From positions 161,929-225,928 of the forward strand of contig CAVTFT010000013.1 of assembly GCA_963734085.1 (NCBI GenBank): a DNA stretch of 64,000 nucleotides, in the 5' to 3' direction. The notes below the pieces were generated by a model. The model saw only the letters and a list, made by a program, of their open reading frames with translations, was not told the DNA's origin and searched no databases. Shown piece after piece: positions 22,075 to 32,400 of this stretch (position 1 is its first letter; each line of letters begins with the position of its first letter). A program made the translations under genes and the position numbers. This stretch comes from CAIWHR01 sp963734085. GTDB taxonomy: Bacteria > Pseudomonadota > Gammaproteobacteria > Burkholderiales > Casimicrobiaceae.

Positions 22075-23622
22075 ATGCCCTTAACGCTCAGCCTGCCCCC
22101 TCTGGATCCGCGCCCGGCCAATCCGCCGGAAACGCGCCCGGCCAAGGTTTTTCCCTGGCTCGACGACCAGCTCACCCGCGATCCCGTGGACGCGGCGGGG
22201 GTGATCGGCGACTCGCTCGCGGCGATCAATCGCGTCACGATGAGCGATTCACGGCGGCTCGAGCTCGCCGAGCGTTACTGGACCACGGCCACCACGCTGT
22301 GGCCGCTGCTCGAAAAGCAGTTTTCCAAGGCGTCGCACCCGCTGTCCGGTGAGCCGCTCGAGGCGGCCAAGGCGGCGCTCGGCCTCGCCCACGAGCTGTC
22401 GGTCGCCTACAAGCGACTGCTCGTCCACGAAGGCGAGAGGCGCATCCTGATCGGCGGAAATCGGCTGCTCGTCGCGCTGATCCACCGTACGCTGCAATGC
22501 ACGGCGCGCATCCTCACCAACAGCTATCTGTCGTATTCGCCGGTTCCGCCGAAGACGTGGCTGGACGCGCATTCGATCTATGCGTTCTCGCGCGAGCGCG
22601 CGTTGCACCAGCACGCGATCGCGCACGACCAGCCGGAGATGACGCCAGAGCGCGTCTACCTGCAGGCGCTCCTGCTCGCGCTCGCGAATCCGTACGGTTT
22701 CCTCCCGGGTCAGCTCAGCACGGTCGTCCGTTATCTGCAGGAGTTCTGTCACTGGGCGAAGCTGACCGACGTCGCGCCGGTGCACCGGATGGCGAAGGCG
22801 GTCGCGATCATTCCGGTCGGCCACGATTTCCCGCCGTTCTCGGCCAACAAAGGCGGCTCGATCGACGGCAGCAAGATCTTCCTGCTGACCTTCGACCTGG
22901 CCTTCCAGATCCAGGAGCAGTTGCGCGCGCTCGAAGCGGGCGGCGACGTTCCGGCGGGCATCGGCCGCGACCCGTCGTCACGGCTCCAATACGTGACGCT
23001 GCTGAAGCGCCTCCTTCGGCAGTGGGCGATTCCGCCGGCGCGGCAGTTCAACCGGCTGCCGTCACGCGCACGCGTCGTGATGTGCGCGGGACTCTCCGGC
23101 GTCTGGCAATACAGCCGCGGCATGCATGCGGGCGTGACGCAGGCGCCCACCGGCCTGCCGCCGATGACCGGCTGCCAGGTGATCAACCACACGCCGGCGG
23201 GTTACGCGCTGCGCCAGGTCGACCCCAACCCGACGGCGCTGCGCATCGGCGACCTGATCGCCTTGCGCGTCGAGGGCCGGAGCGGATTGCAGGTCGCGAT
23301 GGTGCGCTGGTTCCGCAACACGCTCAAAGGCAGCGGGCTCGAATTCGGCTGCGAGCTCTTGTCGGACAGTCCGGAGGCGGCCGCCGCCGCCGCCGAGGAT
23401 GCGCCGGAGGGGAGCCTCGCGCCGGTTGTCGTGCTGCCCGAGGATCGCAGCGCGTCGGGTCCCGAAGCGCCGCCGCCGCAGATGCTGGTGCCGGCGGGCT
23501 CGTTCCAGGTCGAACAAGGCGTCTCGCTTCGCCGTGGCGCCGAGACCGGGTTCGCGGTGTTGTTGAAGCTCGTCGAACAGGGACCCGGGTTCGAGCTCTA
23601 CGATTTCGCGCCCGTCGGCTGA
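22075..23622 (+). CDS. PilZ-domain-like regulatory protein
   Basis: 515 residues, cytoplasmic. About residues 50-350 are helical without a recognised catalytic motif (RYWTTATTLWPLLEKQFSKA, RVYLQALLLALANPYGFLPG). The C-terminal third (IGDLIALRVEGRSGLQVAMV, RWFRNTLKGSGLEFGCELLS) resembles the PilZ/YcgR-type barrel, but the Arg-x-x-x-Arg and Asp-x-Ser-x-x-Gly c-di-GMP contacts are not obvious, so ligand binding is unproven. Similar large proteins are known in betaproteobacteria. Own promoter likely; a DUF2069 gene follows. Confidence 0.65.
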   Translation: MPLTLSLPPLDPRPANPPETRPAKVFPWLDDQLTRDPVDAAGVIGDSLAAINRVTMSDSRRLELAERYWTTATTLWPLLEKQFSKASHPLSGEPLEAAKAALGLAHELSVAYKRLLVHEGERRILIGGNRLLVALIHRTLQCTARILTNSYLSYSPVPPKTWLDAHSIYAFSRERALHQHAIAHDQPEMTPERVYLQALLLALANPYGFLPGQLSTVVRYLQEFCHWAKLTDVAPVHRMAKAVAIIPVGHDFPPFSANKGGSIDGSKIFLLTFDLAFQIQEQLRALEAGGDVPAGIGRDPSSRLQYVTLLKRLLRQWAIPPARQFNRLPSRARVVMCAGLSGVWQYSRGMHAGVTQAPTGLPPMTGCQVINHTPAGYALRQVDPNPTALRIGDLIALRVEGRSGLQVAMVRWFRNTLKGSGLEFGCELLSDSPEAAAAAAEDAPEGSLAPVVVLPEDRSASGPEAPPPQMLVPAGSFQVEQGVSLRRGAETGFAVLLKLVEQGPGFELYDFAPVG

Positions 23623-23641
23623 CCGCGCCGCGATCCCGGCG

Positions 23642-24046
23642 TTGCGGCTGGAAACAGGGATCACGATCGGCTCGCGCGTGCAGCCTCCGCTGCAATCGGC
23701 CGCGGCACGGTGGCACCGGGCCGCAGTTTCGCTCGTCGGTGCGCTCGTGCTGGTCGAGGTCCTCTGGGAAATCGCGCTCGCGCCGCTGCGGCCCGGCGGC
23801 TCGTGGCTCGCCTTGAAGGCGCTGCCGCTAGCGCTCCTGTGGCCCGCACTCGCGCGCGGGCGGCTTCGGGCGCGACAGTGGACGGCACTGCTCCTCACCT
23901 TCTATTTCGCCGAGGCGATCGTCCGGGCGCTGACGGAGTCGGGCCGGCACGCGTGGGTTGCGACCGGCGCGGCGGCGGTTGCGATCGCCGCATTCGGCGC
24001 TGTCCTGATGTCGTTTCGCACCGAGCCCCGCGCGCCACCGGGATAG
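23642..24046 (+). CDS. DUF2069-family inner-membrane protein
   Basis: 134 residues with about four hydrophobic segments (AVSLVGALVLVEVLWEIAL, ALKALPLALLWPAL, WTALLLTFYFAEAIVRAL, GAAAVAIAAFGAVLM). The ALPLALLWPAL...RQWTALLLTFYFAEA pattern is typical of DUF2069. Function unknown. The TTG at 23642 is a weak start; a GTG at 23678 would shorten it by 12 residues. It ends 8 nt from the convergent ispH stop. Confidence 0.75.
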   Translation: MRLETGITIGSRVQPPLQSAAARWHRAAVSLVGALVLVEVLWEIALAPLRPGGSWLALKALPLALLWPALARGRLRARQWTALLLTFYFAEAIVRALTESGRHAWVATGAAAVAIAAFGAVLMSFRTEPRAPPG

Positions 24047-24054
24047 GCCGCCGA

Positions 24055-24996
24055 TCACCCCGACGTCGCGTGCGGTGCGGAAAGGCCCTTGGGCAGCGGA
24101 AACACGATGTGCTCGGACGCGCCGGGAAGCTCGCGCACGCTGGCTGCTCCAAGCGACTTCAGGCGCGCGAGCACTTCGCGAACCAGCACCTCCGGTGCGG
24201 AGGCGCCTGCGGTCACGCCGACGCGGGCCTTGCCGGCAATCCACTCGCTGCGCAGCTGGTCCGCACGGTCGACCATGTACGCGGGGACGCCGCGTTTCGC
24301 CGCGACCTCGCGCAGCCGGTTCGAATTGGAGCTGTTGGGGCTGCCAACGACGATCATGACGTCGACCTGCGGCGCCATGAACTTCACCGCATCCTGCCGG
24401 TTTTGCGTCGCGTAGCAGATGTCGTCATTCTTCGGACCGACGATGCGCGGAAAACGCTCCCGCAACGCAGCGATGACGTCGGCCGCGTCATCGACCGACA
24501 GCGTCGTCTGCGTGACGTACGCAAGGTTCGCCGGGTCGCCGACGACGAGCCGCGCGACGTCGGTCACCGACTCGACGAGATGGATGCCGCCAGCGCACTG
24601 GCCCATCGTGCCCTCGACTTCGGGGTGGCCGCGGTGACCAATCATCACGATTTCGCGGCCGTGGTCGCGCATCCTCGCGACCTCGGTATGGACCTTGGTG
24701 ACGAGCGGACACGTGGCGTCGAACACGGTAAGCCCGCGGGCGGCAGCCTCGGCGCGGACCGCTTTCGCCACCCCGTGCGCCGAGAACACGACGGTGCCGC
24801 CGGCGGGCACTTCGTCCAGCTCGTCGACGAACACCGCACCCTTCGCCTTGAGGTCGTCGACGACGAACTTGTTGTGGACGACCTCGTGGCGCACGTAGAT
24901 CGGCGCGCCGAATTGCGCGAGCGCCTGCAGGACGATCGCGATCGCGCGGTCGACGCCGGCACAGAAGCCGCGCGGATTGGCGAGCAGCACGTCCAT
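24055..24996 (-). CDS. ispH: 4-hydroxy-3-methylbut-2-enyl diphosphate reductase
   Basis: 313 residues. IspH makes IPP and DMAPP from HMBPP, the last step of the MEP isoprenoid pathway, with an iron-sulfur cluster. The three conserved Cys are in NPRGFCAGVDRAI, FDATCPLVTKVH and DDICYATQNRQ; the substrate motifs VRHEVVHNKFVV, GHRGHPEVEGTMGQ and VGSPNSSNSNRL are intact. The ATG at 24996 is used; a GTG at 25002 overlapping the lspA stop is possible. Confidence 0.97.
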   Translation of the reverse strand: MDVLLANPRGFCAGVDRAIAIVLQALAQFGAPIYVRHEVVHNKFVVDDLKAKGAVFVDELDEVPAGGTVVFSAHGVAKAVRAEAAARGLTVFDATCPLVTKVHTEVARMRDHGREIVMIGHRGHPEVEGTMGQCAGGIHLVESVTDVARLVVGDPANLAYVTQTTLSVDDAADVIAALRERFPRIVGPKNDDICYATQNRQDAVKFMAPQVDVMIVVGSPNSSNSNRLREVAAKRGVPAYMVDRADQLRSEWIAGKARVGVTAGASAPEVLVREVLARLKSLGAASVRELPGASEHIVFPLPKGLSAPHATSG

Positions 24997-24998
24997 CG

Positions 24999-25529
24999 TC
25001 ACGCCTCTTTCTCCGCCCGTTCCGGCTCGTCGCGCACCCGCCGGCCTCGGAAGCTGTCGAGGATCAGCAACGCTGCGCCGACGGTGATCGCGCTGTCGGC
25101 GACGTTGAACGCCGGGTACGCCCAGCGATCGTAGTGAAACAGCAGGAAGTCCACGACCTTGCCCAGCGTCAGCCGGTCCCAGAGATTGCCGAGCGCGCCG
25201 CCCAGGATCAGCGCGAGGCCAAGGCAGTAGATCGCATCGCCGCCTCGTCGCAGGAGCCAGACGATCAGCACCGAAGCGACGACAGCAATCATCGCGAAGG
25301 CCCAGCGCTGCCATCCCCCGGCATCCGCACCGAAGCTGAACGCGGCGCCCGTGTTGTACGTCAGCACCAGGCTGAAAAAGTTCGTGAACGCGCGCTCCTC
25401 GCCCGGGCGGAACGCCGCGACCATCGCCGCTTTCGACGCGGCGTCGGCGGCGATGACGACGGCGCTGACCAGAAGCCAGCGCAACCAAAGCGGACGAGCG
25501 GGCGAGATCAACACGGCCTCGTCAGGCAA
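24999..25529 (-). CDS. lspA: Lipoprotein signal peptidase (signal peptidase II)
   Basis: 176 residues, four membrane helices. LspA removes signal peptides from prolipoproteins at the inner membrane. The two catalytic Asp are in GALGNLWDRLTLGKVVDFL and AFNVADSAITVGA; the N-terminal ADAASKAAM and YNTGAAFSFG segments are also family-typical. It overlaps the ileS 3' end by 8 nt. ileS-lspA-ispH is a conserved proteobacterial order. Confidence 0.96.
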   Translation of the reverse strand: MPDEAVLISPARPLWLRWLLVSAVVIAADAASKAAMVAAFRPGEERAFTNFFSLVLTYNTGAAFSFGADAGGWQRWAFAMIAVVASVLIVWLLRRGGDAIYCLGLALILGGALGNLWDRLTLGKVVDFLLFHYDRWAYPAFNVADSAITVGAALLILDSFRGRRVRDEPERAEKEA

Positions 25530-28380
25530 AGCGCCGTGGCTCGCCGGCCCCGAACAGGTTGGTCAGACACCGGCCGCAGAGCGCCGGATGCGCGGGATCG
25601 GCGCCCACGTCGGTGCGGTAATGCCAGCAGCGCTCGCATTTCTCGGCGGCGCTTGGATTGACGGCAATCGACAGCGCGCCACCGGTCTCGGCGCGCTCGA
25701 TCCGCGCGGCCGACGTGATCAGCACGAAGCGAAGGTCGTCGCCCAGCGTCGCGAGCGCCGTGTATTCGGTGTCGGGTGCCGAGATCGTCGCCTCGGCCTG
25801 CAGCGACGAGCCGATTCGACCTTCCTGCCGCAAGGCTTCGAGTTCCTTCAACACGGCTGCGCGTACGGCGAGAATGCGCGGCCACTTGGTGAGGAGCGCG
25901 ACGGCGTCAGGAACTTCGGGCAGCCTGTCGGCGAACGTGCGCACGAAGATCGTCGGCTCCTCCGGATGCACGATCCGCCACGCTTCCTCGGCGGTGAACG
26001 ACAGGATCGGCGCCATCAGCTCGAGAAGCGCATCCCGGATGTGACAGAGCGCCGTCTGCGCCGATCGCCGTGCGCGGCTCTTTGTCGCGGCCGTGTACAG
26101 CCGGTCCTTGAGGACGTCGAGATAAAAGCCGCCGAGATCCTCGGAGCAATACGTCTGCAGCCGTTGCACGACGACGTGGAATTCGTAGCGATCGTAATCG
26201 GCGCGACAGGCGTCTGCCAGTGCACGCATCTGGGCGAGCGCGTAGCGATCGAGCTCGATCAGCTCGCCCACCGGAATCGCGTCCTTGGCGGGATCGAAAT
26301 CGCTGGTGTTCGCGAGCAGGAAGCGCAGCGTGTTGCGCATGCGCCGGTAACCCTCGACGACGCGTTTCAGGATCTCGTCGGAAATCGAAAGATCGCCGGA
26401 GTAGTCGGTGGCACCGGTCCACAACCGCAGGATCTCCGCGCCCAGCGTGTCGGAGACCTTCTGCGGCGCGACGACGTTCCCCTTCGACTTCGACATCTTG
26501 CGGCCTTCGCCGTCGACGGTGAAGCCGTGCGTCAGCAGCGCCTTGTACGGCGGCACGCCGTTCCGCATACAAGAGACGAGCAACGAGGAATGGAACCAGC
26601 CGCGATGCTGATCGGACCCTTCGAGGTAGAGGTCGGCCGGAAAGCCGGTGTCCTTCGCGTGCGAGCCGGCGCCCGTTTTCGCGCCCTCGGGGCCGCCCAG
26701 CACCGTCTGGTGGGTCGAACCCGAGTCGAACCAGACATCGAGCGTGTCGGTGAGCTTGCGGTACCTTGCCGGATCGACGCCGAAATCCTCGTGCGTCGCC
26801 TCGAACCACGTTTCGATGCCGCCGCGCTCGACCTTGCTCGCCGCGAGCTCCAGCAGCGCCGGGGTGTCCGGATGGAGCGCCTCGGTTTCCCTGTCGACGA
26901 ACAGCGGCAGCGGCACACCCCAGGTGCGCTGGCGCGACAAGGTCCAGTCGGGACGATTGGCGATCATCGCGTAGAGGCGCGACTTGCCCCAGCTCGGATA
27001 GAAGCGCGTGTTTTCGACGCCACGGAGCGCCGTCGCGCGGAGCGTCTCGGCGGGCTTGACGCCGCGGTAGCCCGGCACGTCGTCCATCCCGGCGAACCAT
27101 TGCGTCGTCGCCCGGTAGATCACCGGCGTCTTGTGCCGCCAGCAGTACATGTAGCTGTGCGTGATCTTCTCGGAGTGGAAGAGCTGCCCGGACTCGCGGA
27201 TCTTTTCGACGATCTTCGGATTCGCGTCCCAGACCGATTGCCCGCCGAAGTACGGCAGGTCCGGCGCGAATTTCCCGTCGCCCTGCACCGGATTCAGGAT
27301 GTCCTCGTCCTTCATCCCGTAACGGCGGCAGGAGATGAAGTCGTCGACACCGTACGCCGGCGAGCTGTGGACCATCCCGGTACCCTGCTCGAGCGTTACG
27401 CACTCGCCGAGGTACACGGGCGATGCGCGATCGTAGAACGGATGCCGGAAGGCAATGTGCTCGAGCGCGCTTCCTTTGGCGGTCGCCACGACGCTTCCTT
27501 CAAGCTTGAAACGCTGCAACGACGATTCGACCAGGTCTTGCGCGAGCACCAGGTGGCCACGTGGCGTTTTCACGAGCGCATAGGTGAAGTCCGGATGCGC
27601 GTTCAACGCCTGATTCGACGGAATCGTCCACGGCGTGGTCGTCCAGATGACCGTGCCGATCGGGCCTTCGGGCGCTTGAGTCAACCCGAACGCGCGCGCG
27701 AGCTTCGCGCGTTCCTCGGGATCAGTCAGCGGGAAGCCGACGTCGACCGCGATATCCTGCCGGTCTTCGTACTCGACCTCGGCTTCCGCGAGCGCGCTGC
27801 CGCAGTCGAAGCACCAGTTCACAGGCTTCAGGCCCCGATAGAGATATCCCTTTTCGAGGATCTTGCCGAGCGTGCGAATCTCGTCGGCCTCGCTCTTGTA
27901 GGCCATCGTCGTGTACGGGTGATCCCAGTCGCCCAGCACACCCAGCCGCCGGAACTGCGCCTTCTGGCGCGCGATCTGCTCGGTCGCATAGGCACGCGCG
28001 AGCCGCTGTGTTTCGGCCGCCGGCAAATGCTTGCCGTGCGTCTTCTCGATCTGCACCTCGATCGGCATCCCGTGGCAGTCCCAGCCGGGGACATACGGCG
28101 CATCGAACCCCGCCATCGTCCGGCTCTTGACGACGATGTCCTTCAGGATCTTGTTGAGCGCATGCCCGATATGGATGTCGGCGTTCGCGTACGGCGGACC
28201 GTCGTGCAGCACGAAGCGCGGACGCCCGCGCGACGCCGCGCGGATCGCCTCGTAGACGTTGCGCTCCTGCCATTCCTTCACCCAGCCGGGCTCGCGCCGG
28301 GCCAGATCGCCGCGCATCGGAAACGACGTGTCCGGCAGATTCAGCGTCTTCTTGTAATCGGTTTTCGGATCGTCGGGCAT
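25522..28380 (-). CDS. ileS: Isoleucyl-tRNA synthetase
   Basis: 952 residues, standard length. Class I signatures: PYANADIHIGHALNKILKD (HIGH) and GRKMSKSKGNVVAP (KMSKS). The editing-domain sequence VIWTTTPWTIPSNQALN is present, and the C-terminal zinc site is EKCERCWHYR with CGRCLTNLFG. The ATG at 28380 gives the expected MPDDPKTDYKKTLNLPDTSF N-terminus, though its ribosome site is weak. ribF lies 37 nt upstream. Confidence 0.97.
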   Translation of the reverse strand: MPDDPKTDYKKTLNLPDTSFPMRGDLARREPGWVKEWQERNVYEAIRAASRGRPRFVLHDGPPYANADIHIGHALNKILKDIVVKSRTMAGFDAPYVPGWDCHGMPIEVQIEKTHGKHLPAAETQRLARAYATEQIARQKAQFRRLGVLGDWDHPYTTMAYKSEADEIRTLGKILEKGYLYRGLKPVNWCFDCGSALAEAEVEYEDRQDIAVDVGFPLTDPEERAKLARAFGLTQAPEGPIGTVIWTTTPWTIPSNQALNAHPDFTYALVKTPRGHLVLAQDLVESSLQRFKLEGSVVATAKGSALEHIAFRHPFYDRASPVYLGECVTLEQGTGMVHSSPAYGVDDFISCRRYGMKDEDILNPVQGDGKFAPDLPYFGGQSVWDANPKIVEKIRESGQLFHSEKITHSYMYCWRHKTPVIYRATTQWFAGMDDVPGYRGVKPAETLRATALRGVENTRFYPSWGKSRLYAMIANRPDWTLSRQRTWGVPLPLFVDRETEALHPDTPALLELAASKVERGGIETWFEATHEDFGVDPARYRKLTDTLDVWFDSGSTHQTVLGGPEGAKTGAGSHAKDTGFPADLYLEGSDQHRGWFHSSLLVSCMRNGVPPYKALLTHGFTVDGEGRKMSKSKGNVVAPQKVSDTLGAEILRLWTGATDYSGDLSISDEILKRVVEGYRRMRNTLRFLLANTSDFDPAKDAIPVGELIELDRYALAQMRALADACRADYDRYEFHVVVQRLQTYCSEDLGGFYLDVLKDRLYTAATKSRARRSAQTALCHIRDALLELMAPILSFTAEEAWRIVHPEEPTIFVRTFADRLPEVPDAVALLTKWPRILAVRAAVLKELEALRQEGRIGSSLQAEATISAPDTEYTALATLGDDLRFVLITSAARIERAETGGALSIAVNPSAAEKCERCWHYRTDVGADPAHPALCGRCLTNLFGAGEPRRFA

Positions 28381-28417
28381 GTGGGAAGATGGTGTTGGGT
28401 CGCTACGACACGAGGGA

Positions 28418-29365
28418 TCAGCGCCCGGCGGCACTGGGCGCTGCCGGCGCGTGACGGGTGAAAAAGCCGCGCGCCTGCGCGACGTCGCTCTCGATCTGGC
28501 GCGCAAGCGAGTCGAGATCCGGATACCGCTCCTCGTCGCGGAGCTTGTGCAGAAATTCGACGACGACGCGGCGCCCGTAGATGGCGGCGTCGAAATCGAG
28601 GATGAACACCTCGAGCAGAGGCGCGCCTCCGGTGCCGACGGTCGGACGCACGCCGACGCTCGCCACACCCGAATGGGGCAAAGCGTCGAGGCCGTGGACG
28701 CGCACGGCGAAGACACCGGAGACCGGCGGCTTGCGCTGCAGCCGCAGGTTCGCCGTGGGAAAGCCCAGATTGCGCCCGAGCTTGGTTCCATGCGCGACCC
28801 GTCCGCCGATTGCGAAGGGCCGGCCGAGCAGCGCGTCGACGTGCGCGAGATTCCCTTCGGCCAGCGCACGGCGGACCGCGCTCGACGACGCGCGCTCGCC
28901 TTCGACCGCCACCGTGCGCATCGTTTCGACGCTGAACACCCGCGCGGCGGCGCGCAACGTGCTCAAGTCGCCGCTGCGCCCCTTGCCGAAGCGGAAATCC
29001 TCGCCGACCAGCAGCCAGCGTGTGCCGATGCGACGGACGAGCACGTCGTCGATGAACACGTCGGGCGTGAGCGAGGCGAGCTTGACATCGAAGCGCACGA
29101 CGTACACGCGATCCACACCCAGCTCGGCGAAGCGTTCCAGCTTGGCGCGCAGCGTGGACAGCCGCGGCGGCGCCGATTCGTGGGCGAAGAACTCGCGCGG
29201 ATGCGGCTCGAACGTCATCACGGCGGGAGGCAGCGCGAGATCCTCCGCGGCTTCGGTGAGCCGGGAGAGCATCGCCTGATGGCCGCGATGGACGCCGTCG
29301 AAATTGCCGATCGTCAGCGCGACACCCTGATCCGCTGCCGCCGGCAAGCCTCGAAAAACCCGCAC
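28418..29365 (-). CDS. ribF: Bifunctional riboflavin kinase / FAD synthetase
   Basis: 315 residues. It makes FMN and FAD. The N-terminal adenylyltransferase has TIGNFDGVHRGHQAML and VGEDFRFGKGRSGD; the C-terminal riboflavin kinase has GTKLGRNLGFPTANLRL and the Glu in PLLEVFILDFDAAIYGR. The start is GTG. It heads the ribF-ileS-lspA-ispH group. Confidence 0.96.
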   Translation of the reverse strand: MRVFRGLPAAADQGVALTIGNFDGVHRGHQAMLSRLTEAAEDLALPPAVMTFEPHPREFFAHESAPPRLSTLRAKLERFAELGVDRVYVVRFDVKLASLTPDVFIDDVLVRRIGTRWLLVGEDFRFGKGRSGDLSTLRAAARVFSVETMRTVAVEGERASSSAVRRALAEGNLAHVDALLGRPFAIGGRVAHGTKLGRNLGFPTANLRLQRKPPVSGVFAVRVHGLDALPHSGVASVGVRPTVGTGGAPLLEVFILDFDAAIYGRRVVVEFLHKLRDEERYPDLDSLARQIESDVAQARGFFTRHAPAAPSAAGR

Positions 29366-29420
29366 GAGCCTGTCCCAAAACGATGAATTTTAGCGGATTT
29401 TTGCTCGCTCTGCAGCGCCG

Positions 29421-32400
29421 CTAGCGGTAGCTCCATTCGCGCCACCCGCGCAGCAACGGGTAATACAGCCCCAGCCGGATCGGCCGGTCATCGAGCGCAG
29501 CGACGAACCGGCCGTAACGCTCGAGCTGGCTGCGGTACCGCTCGACTTCGCGATCGAGGAACGCATCGACGTCGGCGCCCTGGTGCGTGCCGGTCTTGAA
29601 GTCGACGATCCAGCGCACGCCTGCGGTGACGAACGTGCGGTCGAGCGACACGTGGGCGATGGCGCCGCCCTCCTCGCCCGCGAGCGCCCATTCGCTTGCG
29701 GCTTCGCCGTGATCCGGAGCAAAGAGCCAACGGCCGCGCGCGTCGTCGAGCACGTTGCGCACGGCCGCCTCGACCTGCGCGGCGGCCGCGTCGAGATCGT
29801 GTTCGTCGACGCCCTCCGCAGCGAGCGCCGCGCGGATTCGCGGACCGGCCTCTGCAATCCGTTGCGCATTCCATGCTGCGGCGCCCTCGCGCGCGACGTC
29901 GACGAGCACGCGGTGTGCGATGACACCGACGTGTTTCGCCGTCTCGCGCGCCCAGTCGAAGGGAAGCGCTTCCGCCGGGGCAGCGGCCACTGCGCCGGCG
30001 GGGACACCCGAACCGGGGACCGGCACGCTCCACGCCGACGGGAGACGCGTCAGCAATCGTGGTGACGTGGAGGGCGAAAGCACACCGGGCGCGCTCGCCG
30101 CCGGCGACGGAATCGAATCACCGAGCGCTTCCCAGAGCCGCGCGAGCGATGACCCGGCCGGCGGCGGTTTCCACGCCGGCGGCATCGGACGCTCGACGCT
30201 CACGGCCAGCGCGGCCTGCAGATGCAGCCGGCGCTTCGCGCGCGTGCAGCCGACGTAGAGCAGGCGCGCGAGCTCGGCGCTCTCTTCCTCCGCTTCGAGA
30301 AACCCGAGGTAATCGTAGACGGGATCGTCCTCACCGCCTGTCGCACGCATCGGCGCAAGCAGTAACCCGCGGCGCCTGCGCCGCCAGCGCAACAGCGCAG
30401 AGTCGCTTCGCGTCGGGATGCGCGCGAGACCGGCGATGATGACGGTGTCGAACTCGAGACCCTTGGCGCGATGGAGCGTCATCACCTGCACGGAGCTGGC
30501 GGGAACGGCGTCCGGCTCGGCGCGCAGCGCGTCGAGCGCCGTCATGAATTCGGCCCAATCGTGGATCTCGCCCGCGGTCTCGTGTTCGGCCACGAGCGCC
30601 AGGTAGCGCTCGGCCGCGGCGAGATCCGCCGGCTCGCGCAGCGTCGCGGGGCCGCCGAGCGCAAGCCACGCGCCGCGCACGCGCGCAGCAAGCGTTGCCC
30701 GACCGCGCGCGCCAAGCGTCGGACGCAGGCACTGCGCGAGCTTCGCAAAACGCGCCTGCCCGTCGGCGGTCATTGCCGCGACAGTTTCGGGACGATCCAG
30801 TAACGTCGCGATCGAATTCGACGGCGACGCGTCGGCCGCTGCGGCGACCGCGAAAAGGTCGGGCAGCGTGAGTCCGCACCACGGCGCGCGGAGCACGGCA
30901 AGCCAGGCGAAGCGATCGGCCGGCTGCTCCAGTGCGTGCGTGAGCGACACCAGGTCCAGAACCGCCTGACGTTCCGCAAGCGCATCGAGGTCGATCGCCG
31001 TAAACTCGATGTTCGCCTCGCGCAACGCCGGCAGCACGCGATCGAGATGCGCGCGGGCACGCACGAGCACGGCAATGGAGTGCGACCCTTCGGCGCGGGC
31101 GGCGTGGATGCGCGCTACGACGGCGACAGCCTCGGCTTCCGCATCGCGGGTGAGATCGAGCGTGGCCGCTTCCGACGGCAGCTCGGACGCGACCGGCGCT
31201 GCCGGCGCGAAAGCGACGGCGCCCCGCCACGGGTCGCTGCGAGGGCCCATGACGCGCGGAAATACGCGGTTCACCCACGCGACCAGCCCCGCCTGCGCGC
31301 GGAAATTGCGCGACAAGGCGAGGCTTTCAACCGGCACGTCGGCGACCCTCCCCTCCTGCTGCGCGTCGACGAATACCCGCACTTCGGCCTCGCGAAACCG
31401 GTAGATCGATTGCATCGGGTCGCCAACGGCGAACAGCGTCCGCCCGTCGCCCTGCTGCCAGCCCGCGGTGAGCTGCCGCAGCAGCGCGAGCTGCGTATAC
31501 GACGTGTCCTGGAATTCGTCGACCAACAGGTGCTCGATTCGCATGTCGAGCGCAAGCAGCAGGTCCGATGGCGCATCCGCATTGCCAAGCGCCTCGAGCG
31601 CGGCGATGGTGCCTTGCGTGAAATCGACGGTGCCGCGGTTACGAAACGTGAGCGCGAGATGGGCGGCGAGGCGCGGCAGGACTGCAAGGAGCGCGGCAAC
31701 GAGGGTCCACGCCTCGTCCGCGTAGCGCGGCGGCGGAAGGCGACGGGCGAGGTCGAGCATCGTTGCGAGCCCGGGGACCGCGCCGAGCGCGCGTAACAGT
31801 GCGGTCATGTCCGCGCTGCGTTGCCCGCGTTCCATCGCTCCGCGGCCCGTGCCCTTGGCAGGGAAGCCGTCGCTCGTCCTGACGGCTGCGCGAAACCGCG
31901 GCTTGTCGGCGACGAGCAGCCAAGAGGCGAGCGCTCGCCAGTCGTCCTGCGCATCGGCTGTTGCCGGAGGCAGCCCGCCGGCGTCCGCACACGACGCGAG
32001 TCGCCGACCTCGATCCGCGGTCTTTGCATCGGCGATGAAATGCGCGGCCGCATGGCGCTGGTGCGGAATCAGTGCGCGGGCGAGCGCCACGGGAAAGGCA
32101 GCGACGATCTCGCCCTGCTCACCCGCAATTTCCGCGGCGAGCGTGGCTTCGAGCGTCGCCCGGAAGCGCTGCGGGTCACCGTAATCGAGCTCGCGCAGCC
32201 ATTGGTCGCGCTTGCCGAGCAGGCCCGCGAGAAACCGCACCGTCGCCGCAGCATCGTTGTCGAGATGCGCGAGCACGCATTGCCAATGCGGGTCGTCTCC
32301 GGCGGCGGCGGCAAGGGCCCCGCGCGCCGCCTCGACGTACAGCGCGTCGGCGTACTCTTCGTACCTCGGCGCAGCGCCAAGTCGCGTCGCGAGCGGCGCC